Assembly (NCBI GenBank): GCA_949286725.1
Contig: CASECZ010000002.1
Span: 248,001 to 312,000 of the forward strand
Direction: 5' to 3'
DNA: 64,000 bases
Source of the DNA: an uncultured Clostridia bacterium
GTDB taxonomy: Bacteria; Bacillota; Clostridia; Christensenellales; CAG-917
The notes beneath the pieces are model-generated. The model saw only the letters and a program-made list of their open reading frames with translations. It had not been told where the DNA came from and did no database searches. The translations under genes and the position numbers were made by a program. This document shows positions 22,773 to 31,400 of this stretch, piece after piece (position 1 is the first letter of the stretch; each line of letters begins with the position of its first letter).

Positions 22773-25382
22773 TTATTTACCGTAATAGGCATTGAGATAC
22801 ATTTGCTTGATTTCGCTCATCAGCGGATAGCGGGGGTTTGCGCCCGTGCACTGGTCGTCGAACGCCTGTTCCACCATATCGTCCAGCCTGTCGAGGAAGT
22901 CTTTTTCGTCGATGCCGTAGTCCTTTATCGTCTTCTTGATGCCGACTTTGGCTTTCAGATCGTCGATTGCCTTGATGAGGTTTTCGAGTTTTTCGGCGTC
23001 GCTCTTGCCCTTGATGCCGAGCGCGTCTGCGACTTCGGCGTATCTGGCGAGAGTGTGCGGATGGTCATACTGCGGGAAGGTGCCCATCTTGGTCGGCACT
23101 TCCGCTGCGTTGAAACGCAGGACTTCGTCAATCATAAGCGCGTTTGCCACGCCGTGGGGCAGGTGATGGAACGCGCCGAGTTTGTGAGCCATCGAGTGAC
23201 ACACGCCGAGGAAGGCGTTTGCGAACGCCATACCCGCCATAGTGGCGGCGTTTGCCATCTTCTCGCGCGCTTCGGGGTCGTTGGGACCGTTGTCGTACGC
23301 GCGGGGCAGATATTTGAATATCATTTGCAGACTGCGAAGCGCAAGTCCGTCGGTGTAGTCCGTTGCCATCATGGAAGCGTATGCTTCGAGGTCGTGGGTT
23401 ACGGCGTCGATACCGCTTGCCGAGGTCAGACCCTTGGGAGCGTTCATCATCATATCGGCGTCCACGATTGCCATATTGGGCATAAGTTCGTAGTCGGCGA
23501 GAGGATATTTGACGCCCGTCTTTTCGTCGGTGATGACGGCAAAGGGCGTGACTTCGCTACCCGTGCCCGCCGAGGTGGGAACCGCGATGAAGAAGGCTTT
23601 TTCACCCATCTTGGGGAATGTGTAAACGCGCTTCCTGATGTCCATAAACCTCATTGCGAGATCCATAAAGTCGACTTCGGGGTGCTCGTACATCACCCAC
23701 ATAATCTTGCCGGCGTCCATAGCGGAGCCGCCGCCCACCGCGATGATGCAATCGGGCTCGAAGGCGCGCATTGCCGCGGTGCCTTCCTTGGCGCAGGCGA
23801 GGGTGGGGTCGGGCGCGACGTTGAAGAACGTGGTGTGCGCAATGCCCATTTCGTCGAGTTTGTCGGTGATGGTCTTGGTATATCCATTATGATACAAAAA
23901 TCCGTCCGTGACAATAAAAGCTTTCTTTTTTCCCATAACGGTTTTCAATTCGTCGAGTGCGACGGGCAGACAGCCTTTCTTGATGTAAACCTTCTGGGGT
24001 GCTCTGAACCAAAGCATATTTTCTCTCCTTTCCGCAACAGTCTTGATATTGACGAGATGTTTGACGCCGACGTTTTCGCTGACGCTGTTACCGCCCCAGC
24101 TTCCGCAACCGAGCGTAAGGGAGGGCGTGAGTTTGAAGTTGTACAGGTCGCCTATGCCGCCCTGAGAAGAGGGCGTGTTGACCAGGATACGGCAGGTTTT
24201 CATACGGTGCTCGTATTCGGCGATTTTTTCTCTGTGTTTGACCGCGTCGACGTAAAGGGAAGCGGTGTGACCGTATCCGCCGTCGGCGATGAGGTGTTCG
24301 GCTTTGTCAAGCGCGTCCTCGAAAGACTTTGCCTTGTACATGGCGAGCACGGGGGAGAGTTTCTCGTGCGCGAACTCTTCGGAGATATCCACGCTTTCCA
24401 CTTCGCCGATGAGGATCTTGGTGTCGGCGGGAACGGTAACGCCCGCGAGTTCGGCGATTTTGGCCGCGCGCTGGCCGACGATTTTGGCGTTGAGCGCGCC
24501 GTTGATGATTATGGTTTTGCGCACTTTTTCGAGTTCGGCGTCTTTGAGGAAATAGCAACCGCGGTCGGCGAATTCCTTTCTGACCGCCTTGTAAATCTTG
24601 TCGGAAACGATGACGGACTGTTCGGACGCGCATATCATACCGTTGTCGAAAGTCTTGCTGTGAATGATACTGTTGACGGCAAGCAGAATATCCGCGCTTT
24701 CGTCGATGATTGCGGGGGTGTTGCCCGCGCCCACGCCGAGAGCGGGTTTGCCGCTGCTGTACGCGGCTTTGACCATGCCGGGACCGCCCGTCGCAAGAAT
24801 TATGTCGGACTCTTTCATCAAGAGGTTGGTCATTTCGAGGGAGGGAATGTCGATCCAGTCGATGATGCCTTCGGGCGCGCCCGCCTTGACTGCCGCTTCC
24901 AACACGATTTTGGCGGCGGCTATGGTGCAGCCTTTGGCGCGCGGGTGAGGGCTGATGATGATGCCGTTGCGCGTTTTCAAGGCAATCAGGGTCTTGAATA
25001 TGGCTGTGGAAGTCGGGTTGGTCGTGGGAATGACCGCGCCGATGACGCCGATGGGTTCGGCAATCTTCCTGATGCCGAAAGCCTTGTCCTCTTCAATGAC
25101 GCCGCAGGTCTTGGTATTCTTGTATGCGTTGTAGATGTATTCGGCCGCATAATGGTTTTTGATTACCTTGTCTTCCACGACGCCCATACCCGTTTCGGCA
25201 ACCGCCATTTTGGCAAGCGGTATGCGTTCACGGTTGGCAGCTGTCGCCGCGGCAAAGAAAATCGCGTCCACCTGTTCCTGCGTGTATTCGGCAAACTTCT
25301 TCTGTGCCGCACGCACACGGGCGATGGTTTCTTCCAGTTTGTCCACGCTGTCGACGACTTGATACTTTTTGGTTTCTTCCAT
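22773..25382 (-). CDS. adhE: bifunctional acetaldehyde/alcohol dehydrogenase
   Basis: An 869-residue AdhE. Residues 1 to about 440 are the CoA-acylating aldehyde dehydrogenase, with the IPTTNPTSTAIFK segment near 118 and catalytic Cys251 in GMICASEQS. Residues about 460-869 are the iron-dependent alcohol dehydrogenase, with GGGSAMDAGK, PTSAGTGSEVTPF and the His ligands in CHSMAHKLGAFHHLPHG. It reduces acetyl-CoA to ethanol and regenerates NAD, and forms spirosomes in other species. It lies 12 nt after rex, a repressor that commonly controls adhE through the NADH/NAD ratio. Length is typical. Confidence 0.97.
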   Translation of the reverse strand: MEETKKYQVVDSVDKLEETIARVRAAQKKFAEYTQEQVDAIFFAAATAANRERIPLAKMAVAETGMGVVEDKVIKNHYAAEYIYNAYKNTKTCGVIEEDKAFGIRKIAEPIGVIGAVIPTTNPTSTAIFKTLIALKTRNGIIISPHPRAKGCTIAAAKIVLEAAVKAGAPEGIIDWIDIPSLEMTNLLMKESDIILATGGPGMVKAAYSSGKPALGVGAGNTPAIIDESADILLAVNSIIHSKTFDNGMICASEQSVIVSDKIYKAVRKEFADRGCYFLKDAELEKVRKTIIINGALNAKIVGQRAAKIAELAGVTVPADTKILIGEVESVDISEEFAHEKLSPVLAMYKAKSFEDALDKAEHLIADGGYGHTASLYVDAVKHREKIAEYEHRMKTCRILVNTPSSQGGIGDLYNFKLTPSLTLGCGSWGGNSVSENVGVKHLVNIKTVAERRENMLWFRAPQKVYIKKGCLPVALDELKTVMGKKKAFIVTDGFLYHNGYTKTITDKLDEMGIAHTTFFNVAPDPTLACAKEGTAAMRAFEPDCIIAVGGGSAMDAGKIMWVMYEHPEVDFMDLAMRFMDIRKRVYTFPKMGEKAFFIAVPTSAGTGSEVTPFAVITDEKTGVKYPLADYELMPNMAIVDADMMMNAPKGLTSASGIDAVTHDLEAYASMMATDYTDGLALRSLQMIFKYLPRAYDNGPNDPEAREKMANAATMAGMAFANAFLGVCHSMAHKLGAFHHLPHGVANALMIDEVLRFNAAEVPTKMGTFPQYDHPHTLARYAEVADALGIKGKSDAEKLENLIKAIDDLKAKVGIKKTIKDYGIDEKDFLDRLDDMVEQAFDDQCTGANPRYPLMSEIKQMYLNAYYGK

Positions 25383-25394
25383 AACGGTCTCCTG

Positions 25395-26048
25395 TCAGAT
25401 TTCTTCTTTATTTGTTATTTCTTTGAGTCTGGCGGACAACACTGCGAGCGACGCCGCCATATTTTCGTTCTTGACTGCCACGTTGTCGGGCAGGTTGAGA
25501 GTTACGGGCGAGAAATTCCATATCGCGCGGATTCCCGCTTCCACCAGCATGTCCGCCATGAGTTGCGCGTTTGCGGCGGGCAGAGTGAGTATCGCGATGC
25601 GGATGCCCAGTTTCTGCACGGTACTAGCCATTTTGGCGACGTGCAGTATCTTTTTGCCGTGCACCTCTTTGCCGATGAGGTTGTTGTCCACGTCGAACCC
25701 CGCAACAATCGTCAGCCCGTATTTCTCAAACCCGCTGTATCCCATAAGAGCCTGTCCGAGTTTGCCCACGCCGACGATGATAGCCTCCTTCTCGTGGTCG
25801 TATCCCATAAAACTCTCGATGTCGCGGATGAGGTCGGGGATGTAGTATCCGACTTTCGGCTTGCCCTCGGAAACGACTGCCATCGAAAGGTCCTTTTTGA
25901 CCACCGCGGGGTTTTCCTGCATGGCGTCCGCAAGTCCCACCGACGAGATGTATTCCACACCTTCGGCATCCTTCTGTTTGAGATATCTCAGATACCCGGG
26001 CATCCTCTGCAATGTGGCGAGAGATATTGATTTGTCGTTGTCAGCCAT
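25395..26048 (-). CDS. rex: redox-sensing transcriptional repressor Rex
   Basis: A 217-residue Rex. A winged-helix DNA-binding domain fills 1-80 (LQRMPGYLRYL, ISSVGLADAMQENPAVVKKDL) and a Rossmann NADH-binding domain the rest (VGVGKLGQALMGY). A C-terminal helix would complete the dimer. Rex releases DNA when NADH rises, turning on fermentation genes. GGGAGGAG just before the ATG sets the start five codons inside the longest frame. It is the promoter-proximal gene of a run of seven same-strand genes ending with the group B hydrogenase. A typical TTGTTAA-type Rex operator was not found nearby. Confidence 0.95.
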   Translation of the reverse strand: MADNDKSISLATLQRMPGYLRYLKQKDAEGVEYISSVGLADAMQENPAVVKKDLSMAVVSEGKPKVGYYIPDLIRDIESFMGYDHEKEAIIVGVGKLGQALMGYSGFEKYGLTIVAGFDVDNNLIGKEVHGKKILHVAKMASTVQKLGIRIAILTLPAANAQLMADMLVEAGIRAIWNFSPVTLNLPDNVAVKNENMAASLAVLSARLKEITNKEEI

Positions 26049-26057
26049 AACTCCTCC

Positions 26058-26100
26058 CGACACAAAATCGTTACGCGATGTATCGTTACTTTTTGTGTCG
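26058..26100 (-). promoter_or_regulatory. 5' stem-loop or operator in the rex leader
   Basis: A perfect 10-bp inverted repeat (CGACACAAAA/TTTTGTGTCG) encloses a 23-nt loop that itself has the direct repeat ATCGTTAC twice. It starts at about the expected transcript start and ends directly before the rex Shine-Dalgarno. It could be an mRNA stem or a protein-binding site. Confidence 0.6.
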
Positions 26101-26105
26101 ATTGG

Positions 26106-26134
26106 ATTATAGTTCTCTCCGAAGGCAATGTCAA
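26106..26134 (-). promoter_or_regulatory. promoter of the rex-adhE-hyd cluster
   Basis: Perfect consensus on the minus strand: TTGACA, 17-nt spacer, TATAAT. Confidence 0.88.
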
Positions 26135-26869
26135 CCGTTTTTCAACAAGAAATAAAGAAATTTTTTCCCGATAAATTTTCGTCGTCTTTTTTACTTGAAA
26201 AAGAGGGAAAACGATTTAAGAATATAATTAATTATTTATTGTTTTGTTCTTCAAACTCAGAATATTTTAATTCTTCATTCATATTGAAATTAAGTGTGCA
26301 CAACATGTCCGTTAATTCCTTAAAGAGATTGCTTTTATAATCTATCAGTGTGTCGATTGTATAATCATTTGAATTTTCGATGATACATTCGCAAGATATC
26401 TGCAAACTTTCCAATATTTTGATTTGTTCGCCGTTAAGTATACCCGAGATCAGATATAAATCGCTGTCATTCAGAAGGGACAGCAGAGAATTATTAAGTC
26501 GGGTATAATGCCACAATGAAGTTTCATCCGAAGCAGAGTGTTTTTTATGTTCGACAATCAAAAAATTATGTTTTATCGTGTGGCTTTTAATATAGTTTTC
26601 CGTGATGATATAGTAGAATTGATCATAATGTTCATTGATGCGGTTGATAATTGCCGATATCGTATCGGTTTTATGATGAATTTTCTTTTCATAATTTTCT
26701 CCATAATTTAATTATCATTTTCAAAAGTGTTGCTCCTAAAAAGATAACCAAATCAAATCATTATTATTTTACTACGATATTTGTTGTAAGTCTAGATAGA
26801 AAATCGTCAAACATTTTTGAAGATAATACAAATATTTATCGCTCTGTTCCCCGCAGGGGAGGCTCCGTA
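26135..26869. other. AT-rich island between rex and the Pr6Pr gene
   Basis: About 730 bp that are markedly richer in A and T than all flanking genes, with codons unlike the rest of the window. It holds the damaged gene described at 26232-26724 and otherwise nothing I can recognise. No terminal repeats, integrase or tRNA junction marks a defined mobile element. Confidence 0.6.
26232..26724 (-). pseudogene. unrecognised AT-rich gene, probably frameshifted
   Basis: An open frame of about 160 codons ends at 26232. Its codons and residues (Ile, Asn, Lys, Tyr rich) suggest an acquired gene. Read from the upstream stop it contains SAIINRINEHYDQFYYI, LIVEHKKHSASDETSLW and NSLLSLLNDSDLYLISG. There is no ATG in this frame before the middle. 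AGGAG at 26737-26733 instead serves a TTG (26724) or ATG (26718) in the neighbouring frame, which hits a stop after a few codons. One single-base shift in an A-rich run would join them. Without a shift, translation could start at the TTG at 26561 (109 residues). I do not recognise the family. Confidence 0.45.
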
Positions 26870-26898
26870 TTGAAATATCTTCGCGCATGCGTTATAAT
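26870..26898 (+). promoter_or_regulatory. promoter of the Pr6Pr gene
   Basis: TTGAAA, a 17-nt spacer and TATAAT, followed by GGAGG and the ATG at 26917. Confidence 0.8.
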
Positions 26899-26916
26899 CT
26901 CTGTGGAGGCTTGATT

Positions 26917-27618
26917 ATGACGATTTCCCAAAACAGAGTATTCGCGCTCGTGTGGCGCATTGTCGGGCTGGTCGTCGGTGTCGTCGGCAGCGCGTTTATG
27001 TTCACCAACTCGATGGGCGCAATGATGCTTGTGTATTTCACGATGCAGACCAACCTTTTCATTCTGGCGTTGTTCCTCGTACTCATCGTGATGACCGCCG
27101 TGCAGATTGCTTCCGAAGGCAAAAGGGGAGAGGTCGCACACCTGAACTGTTCGTTCCAGCTTGCGCTGACGTTCTATATAACAATAACTTTCGTGGTCTA
27201 TTGGGCGTTGCTCTCGTGGCAGAATTTCCAGATGAGCGGGTTGGCGTCGGGTGCGGCGCTCAACGCCGCCAACTACATAGTGCACGGCATAGTGCCTATT
27301 TTCGCGATAGTGGACTGGATACTTTTCCTGCCCCACGGCAGGACCCCTCGTTCGGCGTCGTTCACGTGGCTCATTTACCCCGCAATCTACGCCGTATTCA
27401 TTTTCGTGAGGGCGGAAGTGGGTGCGCCCATGTACGGGACGACGCGTTATCCCTATCCCTTTATCGACGTCGACATAATCGGCGCGTGGGTGGCGGCGGT
27501 CATACCCGTTATGGCGGCGGCGTTTTACGGTCTGGGGCGTCTTTACGTCTTCGTCGACGAGAAAATCGCCTTCCGCCGTTTCCGTTCCGTCCCCGCCTAC
27601 GAACGCGTTTCGGCATAA
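26917..27618 (+). CDS. Pr6Pr-family integral membrane protein
   Basis: A 233-residue protein with about six hydrophobic helices. Residue patterns fit the Pr6Pr family: YFTMQTNLFI in the second helix, an ITFVVYWALL helix, an NYIVHGIVPIFAIVDWILF segment with charged His and Asp inside the membrane, and YPYPFIDVD near the last loop. Function of the family is unknown. The ATG seven bases after GGAGG was preferred over an in-frame codon ten residues earlier that overlaps the promoter -10. Confidence 0.75.
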   Translation: MTISQNRVFALVWRIVGLVVGVVGSAFMFTNSMGAMMLVYFTMQTNLFILALFLVLIVMTAVQIASEGKRGEVAHLNCSFQLALTFYITITFVVYWALLSWQNFQMSGLASGAALNAANYIVHGIVPIFAIVDWILFLPHGRTPRSASFTWLIYPAIYAVFIFVRAEVGAPMYGTTRYPYPFIDVDIIGAWVAAVIPVMAAAFYGLGRLYVFVDEKIAFRRFRSVPAYERVSA

Positions 27619-27753
27619 CTTCGTCTTCCGTCGTTTTCTCAATTCGGCGGGTTAAACTGATAAAACAGAAAGATAAACGTGCCGTTTTCGATTTTCGGCA
27701 CAACGCATCGACCCCTTGCGCGGAGGCTGTGACCGCGTGCTTGCAGGACAAAT

Positions 27754-28566
27754 ATGAAAAAAGTTTTATTGGTAATATTGATAGCCGTTCTGGCGGCGTG
27801 CGCCGTTATGCTCACGGCGTGCAACCGCGATTCCGACCGCATCAACGAGGACTCCGACATCCTCTCCGTTTCGGTGACCGCCGCAGACGGGTTCACCTTC
27901 GAGCTGGACGAGGCGCAGACGGATTTCCTCACGTCCGTCATGCTCAGGACAAGCGAATTCGAGAGCGACTCCAAAACCTCCGTCATCGGCTGGGAGTTCG
28001 CCTACGACTACAAGATACGCATCACCGTGCTGGAAAGAAAATTCCTTTTCAAAAAGGAAGAAAAGGTTCTTTCCTATGCCTTCGGCACCACCAAGACTCG
28101 CACCAACGCCCTGGGCGAACAAATAAGCGGCTACTACGATACCGAGTGGACCAATTTCTCAACGATTACCGGGTCCAGGAGCATTGCCAATTCGGGCAGC
28201 GAGGACGCCGCGGCAGTGCACGAGTTCTTCGAAAACATCATCCTCTCCAAGCGACAGCAGAATTACGAATCGATGAAAGCGCAGTTCGAAGCCGAGGGGT
28301 TCGAACTCCGAGATTTGCCTCAGAACGAAATCTCGGGAATGTACGTGGAGGAAGAATATATATACCTCAATGCGAAGCAAGGTTTCGAAGCAACCAAGCA
28401 AAGCACGGGCGAAAGTTACAGAGTCTATTATGTCACGGTCGACAAGGCACTCGAAGTTTATGGTGCGTTCCACGGCAAGGACTGCCGCAAGAACGACGTG
28501 TTTGTGGGTTGCGGCACAATACCGCAGGCAGGCTCAATCCTCGACCGCGTCTTCGCCGCCGACTGA
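27754..28566 (+). CDS. predicted lipoprotein, function unknown
   Basis: A 270-residue exported protein. A lysine start, hydrophobic core and lipobox LTAC with the modified Cys23 indicate a diacylglycerol-anchored lipoprotein on the outer face of the membrane. The mature part is acidic and mixed alpha/beta, with no domain I recognise. AGGA precedes the ATG at close spacing. It is followed by a very strong terminator shared with the tRNA gene on the other strand. Confidence 0.8.
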   Translation: MKKVLLVILIAVLAACAVMLTACNRDSDRINEDSDILSVSVTAADGFTFELDEAQTDFLTSVMLRTSEFESDSKTSVIGWEFAYDYKIRITVLERKFLFKKEEKVLSYAFGTTKTRTNALGEQISGYYDTEWTNFSTITGSRSIANSGSEDAAAVHEFFENIILSKRQQNYESMKAQFEAEGFELRDLPQNEISGMYVEEEYIYLNAKQGFEATKQSTGESYRVYYVTVDKALEVYGAFHGKDCRKNDVFVGCGTIPQAGSILDRVFAAD

Positions 28567-28620
28567 CCCCCTGCCTCAACCGAACGGCGACAACTCCCAA
28601 AAACCACTTACGCAGTGTAA

Positions 28621-28651
28621 AAGAAAACCCACCTTTGCGGTGGGTTTTCTT
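28621..28651. terminator. bidirectional terminator
   Basis: A 13-bp perfect stem (AAGAAAACCCACC with GGTGGGTTTTCTT) and a five-base loop. It ends the lipoprotein message on one strand and the tRNA-Arg transcript on the other; the last base is also the 3' end of the tRNA gene. Confidence 0.9.
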
Positions 28652-28727
28652 GGCGTAGCATGAGGGATTCGAACCCCCGACCTTCTGGTCCGTAGCCAGA
28701 CGCTCTATCCAGCTGGGCTAATGCTAC
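28651..28727 (-). tRNA. tRNA-Arg (anticodon ACG)
   Basis: A 77-nt gene with the CCA end encoded. The acceptor stem GTAGCAT/ATGCTAC, D arm AGCCCAGCTGGATAGAGC, anticodon stem TCTGG/CCAGA around loop CTACGGA, and T arm GGGGGTTCGAATCCC are all intact. The anticodon ACG would be deaminated to ICG and read CGU, CGC and CGA codons, which fits the many CGC and CGT arginine codons in this genome. Confidence 0.95.
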
Positions 28728-28809
28728 ATCTTCAAAAGCATTGACAATTATATTGCCGCGGGTGGCTTTTGTCAACTGTTTTGCCCGAATTGAATTGGGT
28801 TTTGCGCCG

Positions 28810-31323
28810 TTATTCGACGGTGCGGTAGACCCAGTTGACGAAATTGAACGGTTGCAGAAGTATGCCCGTTGCAATCAGTTTGTCTTTTAGGCGCGAATTG
28901 GCGAATTCAACGTCGTGCAGACTGCGAACGCGGAGCAGTTCGGCGGCGTTTTGCGGGCGGTCTTCGGGAAGGGCGGCGGTGACGGTGACCGTTTCGCCCG
29001 CACGCATATCGAAGAAATTGTCCGAAAAAACGGCGTCCGTGCCGTCGACGGAGAGTTCCACGCCCACGGCGTAAGCCGAGCAGGACAGAGTGACGGAAAG
29101 GGCGTTGCCCGAAAGTTCGGCGCGCATATCGAGTTCGGGGTTTTGCAGGGTTGCGCGGTTTTCCTTGCGTGCCGTATGCGAGGTAGCGGCAACGACGTTG
29201 CCGTTTTTGTCGAGGAGTCGTGCGAAAACGACGAGGTCGCCGAGGCGGTGTTTGCCACGCAGGGCAGGCAAATGGAGCACGGCGGCGGGCGTCGCGGACT
29301 GCGCTTTGCAGTGCAGTGCGGTTGTCAGAGCGGCGAGTTTTTCGCCGCGCATGGTTTCCGCGCCGTATTCGAGGGTGAAATCCGCGTCGTGCAGGGTGTC
29401 GTTGATGACGGTTACGTGCGGGCGGTTGACGTCGCGTTCCACGTACAGCGCTACGGGTGCGTTGAAGTGCCGCGCGGCGTAGTGGACGGCTTTCGGGTTG
29501 CCGTAGTAGTCCTCGCCCGCCCACGAGGTGACGCCCCAACAGTCGTTGAGTTGCCAGTACAGCGCGCCGTTGCACCTGTCTTTAAGGGTGCGCCAGTACA
29601 GGGTTGCGCCTTTGGCGCAATAGGCCTGCGACAGCTGGGAAAGATACGCGACGTCCCAAAGGCGTTCGGGAGTGCCGAAGCGTTCGATTGCATAGTACAG
29701 CACGCGCGGGTTGCCGATGACGGCTTTCTGATGTCCTTTCAGAACGGGGTCGTCCAACGAGGCAGGCAGGGCGCCGCCGCACATTCTTTTCACGGTGTTT
29801 TCGCAGGGGAAGGACTGCAAACCGAATTCGCTGCAAAAACGCGGGGCGCGTTTGAGAAGATACGAGGCGGGGCGCATTCCGTGCCATACTTTCCACAGGT
29901 GAACGTCGCCGTAGTCGTCGGAATTCACGTGTTTCATATAGGCGTCGCCCGTCGGCGAGCCTTCGATATAAGGCGTTTCGCCGTCCAGTTCCGCCACGAG
30001 AGAGGGAAGCTCGCGATAGAAAAACTCCTCCGTCTGTTTTATGATGTCGCGGCGGTATATCCATGCGCCCGTCATCGCTTCCAGCTCGTTGTTGCCGCAC
30101 CAGAGCGCAAGACAGGCGTGGTGCCGCATGCGCGGCACGTTGTCGCGGATTTCGGCGCGGACTTCGTCCATGAACTCTTTGTCGGCGTAGGGGAAGCAGG
30201 AACAGGCGAACATGAAGTCCTGCCACAGGAGTATGCCGTTGCGGTCGCAGAGGTCGCAAAGGTCGTCGTCGGCGTAGTACGCGCCGCCCCACACACGCAA
30301 CATATTCATGTTGGCGCGCTTTGCCGAAAGCACGAGCCGCTCTGCGCGCTCGCGCGTGACGCGGGGAGCGAAGAAGTCGGCGGGAACGTAGTTGGCTCCG
30401 CGCGCGAACACGGGTTTGCCGTTGAGCAGAAAACGGAAATTTTTGCCGAAGCGGTCTTTTGCGCGGTCCAGCGTCAGGGTGCGCAAACCTATGCTGTATT
30501 CGAGTGGGCTGTCCGTCTGTTCGTCCGTGCGGGCGAGCAGGGTGTAAAGTGGTTGCGCGCCGAGGTCGTGCGTCCACCACAACTCGGGTGAGGAAATCGC
30601 GATTTCGAACCCGTCTTTACCGCCGTCGTATTCCCTGCGCGTGCCGTCGGGAGCAACGAGGACGTATGTCACGTCGCGCTTTTCGCCGCGGAATTCGGGG
30701 GAGAGGTTCAACGTGACCTTGCCGTCGCGGTGTACCTGTTTTATGCGCACCCGTTCAAGTATGCCGCCGTCGAAAGCGCGCAGGAAGACGTCGCCCGTAA
30801 TGCCGCAGAAGAGCAGATGAGGCGCCCAGTCCCACCCGAAATGGTAGGCGGGTTTGCGAATGTGACAACTGCCTGCTTCGCCTTCGGTGGTGTTGGGAAG
30901 GGGCAGGGCGCGCTGTCGTTCGGCTATGTAAGGCAAGGGGGAACGGAAGAGTACGGAAAGGACGTTTTCGCCTTCTTTCAGCAAATTTTTGACGTCGAAA
31001 ACGTAAGTGCGGTACGCATTCCGCGTCGTTGCGATTAAGGTGCCGTTCAATGAGATTTCCGCGAGGGTATCCAGCCCGTCAAATACGATTTCGACGTTCT
31101 CCGACAAAAGAAAATCCTTTTCGACAAAAAAAGTCTTTCGGTATATCCAGTCTTTTTCGCCCACGTGTTGGACGTCTTTTTCGTTGAGAGCGACAAAGGG
31201 GTCGGGGATAACTCCGTTGGCGAGCAAATCCGTAAAATCGCAACCGGGCACGGTTGCGGCATAAGTCTTGCCGTCCTCTGCCGAGGTCAGCGTCCAGTCG
31301 CCGTTCAAAAGCAGTTTTTTCAT
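28810..31323 (-). CDS. beta-mannosidase, glycoside hydrolase family 2
   Basis: An 837-residue GH2 enzyme with N-terminal jelly-roll and immunoglobulin-like domains, a TIM-barrel catalytic domain and C-terminal beta domains. Mannosidase-type motifs include HIRKPAYHFGWDWAP near 165, RVWGGAYY in the barrel, the acid/base Glu in LWCGNNELE and the nucleophile Glu in CSEFGLQSFP. There is no signal peptide, so it likely trims imported beta-mannosides inside the cell. The ATG follows GGAAATT; a TTG ten codons upstream is less likely. A nested palindrome lies just upstream, suggesting a local repressor. Confidence 0.9.
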   Translation of the reverse strand: MKKLLLNGDWTLTSAEDGKTYAATVPGCDFTDLLANGVIPDPFVALNEKDVQHVGEKDWIYRKTFFVEKDFLLSENVEIVFDGLDTLAEISLNGTLIATTRNAYRTYVFDVKNLLKEGENVLSVLFRSPLPYIAERQRALPLPNTTEGEAGSCHIRKPAYHFGWDWAPHLLFCGITGDVFLRAFDGGILERVRIKQVHRDGKVTLNLSPEFRGEKRDVTYVLVAPDGTRREYDGGKDGFEIAISSPELWWTHDLGAQPLYTLLARTDEQTDSPLEYSIGLRTLTLDRAKDRFGKNFRFLLNGKPVFARGANYVPADFFAPRVTRERAERLVLSAKRANMNMLRVWGGAYYADDDLCDLCDRNGILLWQDFMFACSCFPYADKEFMDEVRAEIRDNVPRMRHHACLALWCGNNELEAMTGAWIYRRDIIKQTEEFFYRELPSLVAELDGETPYIEGSPTGDAYMKHVNSDDYGDVHLWKVWHGMRPASYLLKRAPRFCSEFGLQSFPCENTVKRMCGGALPASLDDPVLKGHQKAVIGNPRVLYYAIERFGTPERLWDVAYLSQLSQAYCAKGATLYWRTLKDRCNGALYWQLNDCWGVTSWAGEDYYGNPKAVHYAARHFNAPVALYVERDVNRPHVTVINDTLHDADFTLEYGAETMRGEKLAALTTALHCKAQSATPAAVLHLPALRGKHRLGDLVVFARLLDKNGNVVAATSHTARKENRATLQNPELDMRAELSGNALSVTLSCSAYAVGVELSVDGTDAVFSDNFFDMRAGETVTVTAALPEDRPQNAAELLRVRSLHDVEFANSRLKDKLIATGILLQPFNFVNWVYRTVE

Positions 31324-31351
31324 AATTTCCGAAATCCCCTTTTGCCGTTCC

Positions 31352-31383
31352 AATTCGCAAAACCGCGGTTTTATGTGCGAATT
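31352..31383. promoter_or_regulatory. nested palindrome upstream of the beta-mannosidase gene
   Basis: AATTCGCA and TGCGAATT flank the perfect 14-bp palindrome AAAACCGCGGTTTT. The centre CG and symmetry resemble LacI-family operators, and the position, 29 nt before the mannosidase start, suits a repressor site. It could instead be a weak hairpin after ispDF. Confidence 0.5.
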
Positions 31384-31400
31384 CGTACAAATAAACTCTT

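Noticed and set aside
22803-26030. 1075-codon open frame on the plus strand opposite adhE and rex
   Set aside because: Antisense shadow of two clearly recognised genes, without promoter or ribosome site.
26058-26100. Classical Rex operator
   Set aside because: The half-sites are CGACACAAAA...TTTTGTGTCG with a 23-nt gap, unlike the compact TTGT...ACAA arrangement; kept only as an unassigned inverted repeat.
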